Positions 59,365 to 64,000 of a stretch of 64,000 nt of DNA are shown here, one piece after another. Numbering within the stretch: position 1 is the stretch's first letter; every line of letters starts with the position of its first letter. Origin of the DNA: an uncultured Kiritimatiellota bacterium (GTDB lineage: Bacteria; Verrucomicrobiota; Kiritimatiellia; RFP12; UBA1067); the NCBI GenBank assembly GCA_934621385.1, contig CAKTUI010000008.1, positions 1-64,000 of the forward strand. Direction: 5' to 3'. The notes below the pieces were generated by a model. The model was not told where the DNA came from. It worked only from the letters and a program-made list of their open reading frames with translations, and did not search any database. Made by a program: the position numbers and the translations under genes.

Positions 59365-61271
59365 TAGCGTTTCTCCAATTCTTTCATTCTGGAAACTACC
59401 GCCCCGACGGTTTTTGTCGAGCGACGCAGAACACATTGCGTCGCAACGAGAAAGTCTCCAACTTCTTCCACATCTGCCGCGACACCGCAACGAAGAGCTA
59501 TGGTAGCAAAGGCATCCTCCGCGCTCCATTCGCAGTTCATGCACGGAACGACTGCACCCGATACATCTCTTGCAGGAACAGACGGTGACACAAGGCGAAA
59601 TCCTGTGCTGGCTCGACGCAAAAACGCCTCAAGCAGAAACTCATTCCAAGCGAACCCAGGAACCGCAGGAAAGTCCGCCAGATTGCCAAATGCACCGAAA
59701 GGCATTATGCATCCTTCACATATGTCCGAAATTGATTTTTCAATCGACGAAACATCAAATGTGATCAGCGCCGGCGAAACAAAACATTCCCGGTCGACAC
59801 GCACCATTTCTTCATGTGCGGTCTTCAGTGCTAACCACGGTGCAATGTTGTATTCTTTTGCGACTGTCTCTAGTTGTTCAAGCGACACATCAGGCCTTTC
59901 GCGCAAGAATGCATGAAGAGGAATCTGTCCATCTATACTTGCACCTTTTGCACATACGATCTGCCCGTGAATGTCGAATTGCTCTGATAAAAAACGCTGG
60001 AAGAATGAGCGTCGAAGCGCACTATCCACCAACCTTCGGTCGTTCATGGCTGCGCTGTCATTGAGACACAATTGAGAAAGGGAGAAAAATCCCTCGGCTT
60101 TGATTGCGGTTTCACATTGCGATTTCCCGCGAGAGACCTCCGCATCATCGAATTCGATCCGTGATACGATGGCATACGAATTCTTACCGTTCCTGACCAA
60201 ATCGCTCAACCTCCTACACAGACTACGAATAAACGCCATGTCCACATAGGGCACTCGCTTAGAAACCACACTTATGTCAATAACAGGACCCCTTTGTGAC
60301 ATGATAATTGAATTAAAGTGCTGAGTAATCGACCCCGCCCACTTGGGCACGAAGCATTCCCCTTCAATCTGATATGTATCTTGCGCCTCCCGCATAATTG
60401 CCTCTCGAAACATTTCGGGAGAGATGATGCCAATTTGCATAAGTTCTTGTCCATGGAACTCCATCAGGCGCGAAAACTGAAATATGGAGTATCCTTGTCC
60501 GACAAGTCTTTCGATAAGCTTACGCCACCCGCCATCTTTGGATGATGGCCGAGGAAACACTTTCCCGTCGTGAATAACGCCTATTCTCGGAAAGACAGAA
60601 TTGAAGTCAAAGTCCTTCGGCAAATCCTCGTCGAAATACTCGTGGTAAAACTTGCGGATTTTATTACGGTCGATTATCGAACTGGGTCTGACTCCGTTTG
60701 GGAACTCCGACTCCAACAATTCAGCAATCTGATTTTCATAGGGGAATTCATTACCATCCCAATCGCATCGCCCCGGCATCGCTTCCGTCCTTTCCTCTCC
60801 ATCGGCCGAATGGGGCGGACATAGGAGACCTTCGCTTTCTTTCGCGTCACTTTTCTCCGCTGAACGAAAATCTCTGTATGTGACCCGGACATCATCGTTG
60901 GACAAATTGCACCACTCAATAAGCTTGAGGGCTCGCAAGAAAGGAGTGCTACCCGACCCATTCAAGTCGATGTAACAATCCCGATCAATCTGATAAGGGT
61001 TGGCCATCCCGTACCGCGTTGTCCGCAACCACCCCAGATCCTTGGTTCTGATGAGCCGCTGCAATTGCCACCCCTTGAAGGTCCACAGGTGCTTGGCAAG
61101 CGAAACGAGGACATCATTCGCAGAGTTCACCGGAACCGTCTTCCCGATGATTTGCAAAGCGCTCAGTTGCGCCCTTGGGGGCATTTTCTTCACTGCGTCA
61201 ACCAGTGGGCAGATATAGGATAGGCCTGCTGTTGAACAGCCATTGGATTCCGAAAACTCACAATCAGGCAT
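59364..61271 (-). CDS. Unrecognised first protein of the BREX operon, 635 aa
   Basis: A 635-residue soluble protein that I do not recognise. Starts at 61271 with GGAGGA about 10 nt upstream; the frame is closed just above by TAA. Notable segments are KGWQLQRLIRTKDLGWLRTT and YGMANPYQIDRDCYIDLNG near the N-terminus, a middle FPNGVRPSSIIDRNKIRKFY, and a C-terminus with VVPCMNCEW and IALRCGVAADVEEV. Short repeated patterns (IDRDCYIDLNG, VDRECFVSP, IEGECFVPKWAG) suggest repeated small units with a D/E-C-[FY] core. Position before brxP and the TAATG overlap make it part of the defence transcript; a recognition role is one possibility. Confidence 0.7.
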   Translation of the reverse strand: MPDCEFSESNGCSTAGLSYICPLVDAVKKMPPRAQLSALQIIGKTVPVNSANDVLVSLAKHLWTFKGWQLQRLIRTKDLGWLRTTRYGMANPYQIDRDCYIDLNGSGSTPFLRALKLIEWCNLSNDDVRVTYRDFRSAEKSDAKESEGLLCPPHSADGEERTEAMPGRCDWDGNEFPYENQIAELLESEFPNGVRPSSIIDRNKIRKFYHEYFDEDLPKDFDFNSVFPRIGVIHDGKVFPRPSSKDGGWRKLIERLVGQGYSIFQFSRLMEFHGQELMQIGIISPEMFREAIMREAQDTYQIEGECFVPKWAGSITQHFNSIIMSQRGPVIDISVVSKRVPYVDMAFIRSLCRRLSDLVRNGKNSYAIVSRIEFDDAEVSRGKSQCETAIKAEGFFSLSQLCLNDSAAMNDRRLVDSALRRSFFQRFLSEQFDIHGQIVCAKGASIDGQIPLHAFLRERPDVSLEQLETVAKEYNIAPWLALKTAHEEMVRVDRECFVSPALITFDVSSIEKSISDICEGCIMPFGAFGNLADFPAVPGFAWNEFLLEAFLRRASTGFRLVSPSVPARDVSGAVVPCMNCEWSAEDAFATIALRCGVAADVEEVGDFLVATQCVLRRSTKTVGAVVSRMKELEKR

Positions 61272-61398
61272 ACGCGCACAATCCTCCAGGACTCTTTACG
61301 CTACCCTCAGAAATAAACCGCCAAGACCCATCCCCAAGCCAAGGACAGGCCTGCACCAAGCAAGCCAAAAGCCTTGATTTTGAGCGTGGGCTGTTACT

Positions 61399-61413
61399 GG
61401 GGGGGGGGGGGGG
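61399..61413. repeat. 15-nt G homopolymer upstream of the BREX operon
   Basis: Fifteen G on the plus strand, read as C15 in the operon's predicted 5' leader, about 128 bp before the first start codon. Such tracts change length by slippage during replication; copy 1 has 13. Confidence 0.85.
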
Positions 61414-61511
61414 TATTTTGGGCACACAAGCTCACCAGCGCAAGATTTTGCGCCGTCACGCCCACAATTGGGCAAGTCGAAACTAAGCCCGACCCCATCA
61501 TCTCGCCCAAT

Positions 61512-61520
61512 AGTTTACCA
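61512..61520 (-). promoter_or_regulatory. Promoter-like box of the BREX operon, conserved in both repeats
   Basis: Minus-strand TGGTAAACT in the context ATTATGGTAAACT, matching the local consensus TTATGGTATAAT at 10 of 12 positions. The same text occurs in copy 1 (40687-40695). From here the leader to the start codon at 61271 would be about 235 nt and would include the C15 tract and the hairpin. Confidence 0.45.
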
Positions 61521-61881
61521 TAATTCACATCCCCTGTGCTCAACAAACGGCACAGAAATTGCAAAATAAAGCGAGTCGGCACAAAAGAAAAAGAGAACTG
61601 GCGATTCGCAGAAAGTGCCGCGCCTTCACAACGATTGCGCGGCGGTTTTTAAGACCCAGAACGAATGGTCATTTCGTGTCCAAAGCGGAAAAGGTTTGCC
61701 AAGCAACTTAGAACTTCATTCCATCCCAACTGGAACTCGTGCGAGTTGCAAGTCCAACTCACAAAAGTTCCGTGTTCAAAATCCCCCTGCCTGACTTGCA
61801 ATTTACCGCTCGCACCCTCTCCCAAGAAGAGGGTGCAGGCAGGGGCGCGGCGGACGCAAACCGCCGCGCCCCTTGGTTGGC

Positions 61882-62622
61882 TTAGTGTTTCGCCGCGAGG
61901 AAACGCTCGACCAGTGCACTGCCGATGACGAATCCGTCGCAGTGCGCGGCAATTTTCGCGCCCTCCTCCGGCGTGCGGATGCCGAATCCGGCCACGACAG
62001 GCACACGCGTCAGCGACTTAATTTCAGCCAACCGTGCAGCCAGTTCGGGCGGCAGATGCGCCCGCTGTCCTGTCACACCCTTCACTGTCACCGCATAGAG
62101 GAACGAGTCCTCCATTCCCTCGGCACTCGCCCGAATGCGTTCCGCACCCGTTGTTGGGGACAGGAGCGGCACAAGCGTCAGGCCCTGCGGACGCAACACG
62201 TCCAGCAATTCGCCGCGCTCCTCCAGCGGGAGGTCGACGACCAGCACGGCATCCACGCCCACGCGGGCCGCTTCTGCCGCGAAGCGTTCAATTCCGTACT
62301 TGTAGATGGGGTTGTAGTAGGAGAAAATCACGAGCGGCGTATCGGGATGCCGCGCCCGGAGCGGCGGAATGCTCGCCAAGACATCCGCCAGCGTGACCCC
62401 ATTCGCCAGTGCCAGATTCGCCGCCTTGCGAATGACGGCACCATCTGCCACCGGGTCTGAGAACGGAACGCCCAATTCGAGGATGTCCGCCCCTTCCGCA
62501 AGGAGCGTTTCCGCTGCGGCAAAACTGTCCGCCAGCGTCGGAGCCCCCATCGTGAGATAGGCGACGAACGCGCCGCGTCCTTCGGCATGGGTCTTTGCAA
62601 AGAGTTTCTGAATCCTGTTCAT
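61882..62622 (-). CDS. trpA: Tryptophan synthase alpha chain
   Basis: A 246-residue TIM-barrel protein that cleaves indole-3-glycerol phosphate and passes indole to TrpB. Catalytic Glu in ADILELGVPFSDPVADG and Asp in AVLVVDLPLEE are present, as are YYNPIYKYG and the phosphate-binding VVAGFGIRTPEEG. Start at 62622 (MNRIQKLFAKTHAEGRGAFV), the usual TrpA N-terminus, with AAAGGAC upstream. It follows trpB by 21 bp. Confidence 0.96.
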   Translation of the reverse strand: MNRIQKLFAKTHAEGRGAFVAYLTMGAPTLADSFAAAETLLAEGADILELGVPFSDPVADGAVIRKAANLALANGVTLADVLASIPPLRARHPDTPLVIFSYYNPIYKYGIERFAAEAARVGVDAVLVVDLPLEERGELLDVLRPQGLTLVPLLSPTTGAERIRASAEGMEDSFLYAVTVKGVTGQRAHLPPELAARLAEIKSLTRVPVVAGFGIRTPEEGAKIAAHCDGFVIGSALVERFLAAKH

Positions 62623-62643
62623 ATCCGTTTGTCCTTTCAATCC

Positions 62644-63837
62644 TTAGTTCTGAGAGGCTTCCTGTGCCCGACGCTGCTTGTAGGCCTGAATGCTGTGGAG
62701 ATCCTTATCGCCGCGCCCGGAGAGGTTGACGAGCAGAATCGCGTCCTTCGGCAGTTTAGGTGCGCGCTTGATGGCCTCGGCCAGGGCGTGGCTCGACTCA
62801 AGTGCCGGGATGATGCCCTCGAATCGGCAGAGCGCATCGAACGCGGCAACAGCCTCATCATCGCAAACGACCGTGTACTCGGCGCGTTTTGTGTCGGCGA
62901 AATAGGCGTGCTCGGGCCCGACACCCGGATAGTCCAGTCCGGCCGAAATGGAGTAGGTATCGATAATCTGCCCCGAGGGTGTCTGCAGGAGATAGGTCTT
63001 CGAGCCGTGCAGCACACCGACCGTTCCGCCGTTGATGGAGGCCGCGTGCTGGCCGGTGGCAAGGCCCCTTCCGCCCGCCTCCACGCCCACGAGCCGGACG
63101 GATGGGTCATCGACGAAGCCTGCGAACAGTCCCATGGCGTTCGAACCGCCACCCACGCAAGCGATTGCCTGGTCGGGCAAGCGACCGAATCGCTCGATGC
63201 ACTGCCGCCGCGCCTCCTTGCCGATGACGCTCTGGAAGTCGCGCACCATGGCCGGGTAGGGATGCGGACCGGCCACCGTGCCAATGACATAGAAGGTGTC
63301 GTCGCAGTTCGCCGCCCAGTCCCGAAGGGCCTCGTTCATCGCATCCTTCAGCGTGGCACTGCCTTCCGAAACAGCGTGGACCTTCGCGCCCAGCATCCGC
63401 ATACGGTCGACATTCGGAGCCTGTCGCTCAACGTCAATCGCACCCATAAAGACCTCGCACTCCATGCCGAACAGCGCAGCGACGGTGGCTGTTGCCACAC
63501 CGTGCATGCCCGCACCCGTCTCGGCAATGAGACGCTTCTTGCCCATCCGCCGCGCCAGAAGGGCCTGTCCAATCGTGTTGTTGACCTTGTGCGCACCAGT
63601 GTGGTTCAGGTCCTCGCGCTTGAGGAGAATCCGCGCTCCGCCGAGATGGTCCGAAAGTCGCTTCGCCTCTGTCAGCGGACTCTCGCGTCCGACATAGTTC
63701 TTCAGGATGTCCGCAAACTCCTGCTGGAAGGCGGGGTCGCGCTTCGCATCCTCATAGGCCGCCTCCAGTTCGTTGATGGGGGTCATGAGTGTTTCGGCGA
63801 TGTACTTTCCGCCGTAGATACCGTAGTGTCCGTTCAT
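62644..63837 (-). CDS. trpB: Tryptophan synthase beta chain
   Basis: A 397-residue PLP enzyme that joins indole and serine. PLP lysine lies in LNHTGAHKVNN (near residue 83), the substrate-binding AETGAGMHGVATA and the phosphate-cradle CVGGGSNAMGLF are intact, and the monovalent-cation loop GRGLATGQHA is present. Length is normal. AAAGGAAAC stands upstream of the start. It lies between trpC and trpA, transcribed leftwards. Confidence 0.97.
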   Translation of the reverse strand: MNGHYGIYGGKYIAETLMTPINELEAAYEDAKRDPAFQQEFADILKNYVGRESPLTEAKRLSDHLGGARILLKREDLNHTGAHKVNNTIGQALLARRMGKKRLIAETGAGMHGVATATVAALFGMECEVFMGAIDVERQAPNVDRMRMLGAKVHAVSEGSATLKDAMNEALRDWAANCDDTFYVIGTVAGPHPYPAMVRDFQSVIGKEARRQCIERFGRLPDQAIACVGGGSNAMGLFAGFVDDPSVRLVGVEAGGRGLATGQHAASINGGTVGVLHGSKTYLLQTPSGQIIDTYSISAGLDYPGVGPEHAYFADTKRAEYTVVCDDEAVAAFDALCRFEGIIPALESSHALAEAIKRAPKLPKDAILLVNLSGRGDKDLHSIQAYKQRRAQEASQN

Positions 63838-63873
63838 TGAATGTTTCCTTTCAAATTGAATGATTGTCTTGAG

Positions 63874-64000
63874 TCAGAGGAGTTCCCGGAGTTTCGCCGC
63901 CGGGCGTTCGGCCCGCATGAGCGTCGTTCCAATCAGGAAACCGTCGGCACCCGCCGCCTGCAACCGCGCCATATCGTCCGCCGTGCGAATGCCACTCTCG
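63874..64000 (-). CDS. trpC: Indole-3-glycerol phosphate synthase, C-terminal part
   Basis: The last 41 codons run off the window edge. ESGIRTADDMARLQAAGADG and FLIGTTLMRAERPAAKL match the C-terminal phosphate-binding end of TrpC. It precedes trpB by 36 bp, so the operon order is trpC-trpB-trpA here. Confidence 0.9.
   Translation of the reverse strand, partial: ESGIRTADDMARLQAAGADGFLIGTTLMRAERPAAKLRELL

Larger units (their letters stand above)
61367..61772. repeat. Direct repeat copy 2, leader of the defence operon
   Basis: Begins AAAAGCCTTGATTT like copy 1 at 40546 and keeps the same block order: G tract, CGCAAGATTTTGCGCC hairpin (stem CGCAA/TTGCG), TTTACCATAAT, GTGCCGCGCCTTCACAACG and AACTCGTGCGAGTTGCAAGT (61734-61753). 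It lacks the 200-bp palindrome-rich insert of copy 1. It covers the region upstream of the BREX operon. The remaining bases to trpA (61773-61881) show nothing I can name. Confidence 0.75.

Noticed and set aside
61394..61582. Small leader peptide before the BREX operon
   Set aside because: The similar frames in the two repeat copies differ mainly at non-synonymous sites and copy 1 has an upstream indel, so coding constraint is not supported.
1..64000. CRISPR arrays
   Set aside because: No series of identical 25-40 nt repeats with regular spacers was seen; the only direct repeats are the two long copies and short boxes.
1..64000. tRNA or rRNA genes
   Set aside because: No GTTCGAATC-type T-loop with a matching acceptor stem, and no rRNA-like sequence, was noticed by eye; a tRNA scan would be decisive.

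Overview
The window is a high-GC, gene-dense bacterial chromosome segment with very short intergenic gaps and many ATGA or TAATG stop/start overlaps. Nearly every gene lies on the minus strand. The mix of genes points to a Gram-negative gut or rumen bacterium of the Verrucomicrobiota/Kiritimatiellota type: a PilC protein with seven prepilin-like proteins and a very large GspK-like protein, a short TonB/ExbB/ExbD set, autotransporter-like surface proteins, and a mannan-type glycoside hydrolase operon. This placement is inferred from gene content, because no rRNA or marker tree is available. A recurring extended -10 box (TTTGGTATAAT or TTTGATATAAT) precedes many genes. For several genes it sits only 6-8 nt before the start codon, which predicts leaderless transcripts.

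Layout by region. 1-1313 has no gene and is rich in small repeats. 1314-5926 is an envelope glycan operon (MsbA-like ABC exporter, then GT17, GT2 and DUF5672 glycosyltransferases). 5980-9949 is exbB-exbD-tonB, a HAD phosphatase, a hexose-6-phosphate epimerase and an NAD synthetase domain. 10058-11875 is a DUF4153 membrane protein. 12052-13650 is a scar region: a nested palindrome, the 3' fragment of a second GH2 gene, a RhuM-family gene and a short ORF. 13918-21859 is a mannan-type operon (GntR/LacI regulator, surface protein, GH5, GH2) with a perfect 20-bp palindrome just upstream of its promoter. 22533-23351 is an outer-membrane protein gene with an in-frame TGA. 23446-34317 is the pseudopilus operon followed by TatD and a nitroreductase. 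34457-39438 holds panD, a phytase-like/beta-barrel fusion, an M28 peptidase, a solitary parB and an exported repeat protein. 39693-41150 is an orphan hipB-like gene with a 19-codon hipA stub, followed by a foreign fragment and a repeat. 41170-45987 is mnmE, a cation/H+ antiporter fused to a PTS EIIA-like domain, and a Fic protein. 46170-61271 is a ten-gene defence operon. 61367-61772 is the second repeat copy. 61882-64000 is trpA, trpB and the 3' end of trpC.

The most interesting part is the defence operon. Its core is type 4 BREX by gene content (BrxP-like PAPS reductase, BrxC-like ATPase, PglZ, BrxL). It begins with an unrecognised 635-residue protein. It continues past brxL into a CxxC mini-protein, a protein with a ParB/sulfiredoxin-like motif, two unrecognised proteins and a cysteine desulfurase, all spaced or overlapped like one transcript. 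A PP-loop sulfotransfer enzyme encoded with a cysteine desulfurase resembles DndA/DndC or SspA/SspD and suggests sulfur-based DNA marking. The operon starts downstream of a repeat carrying a 15-nt G/C homopolymer between a promoter-like box and the first start codon. A second copy of the repeat, with a 13-nt tract, lies 20.8 kb away in the same orientation. Together these suggest a phase-variable and possibly mobile defence island.
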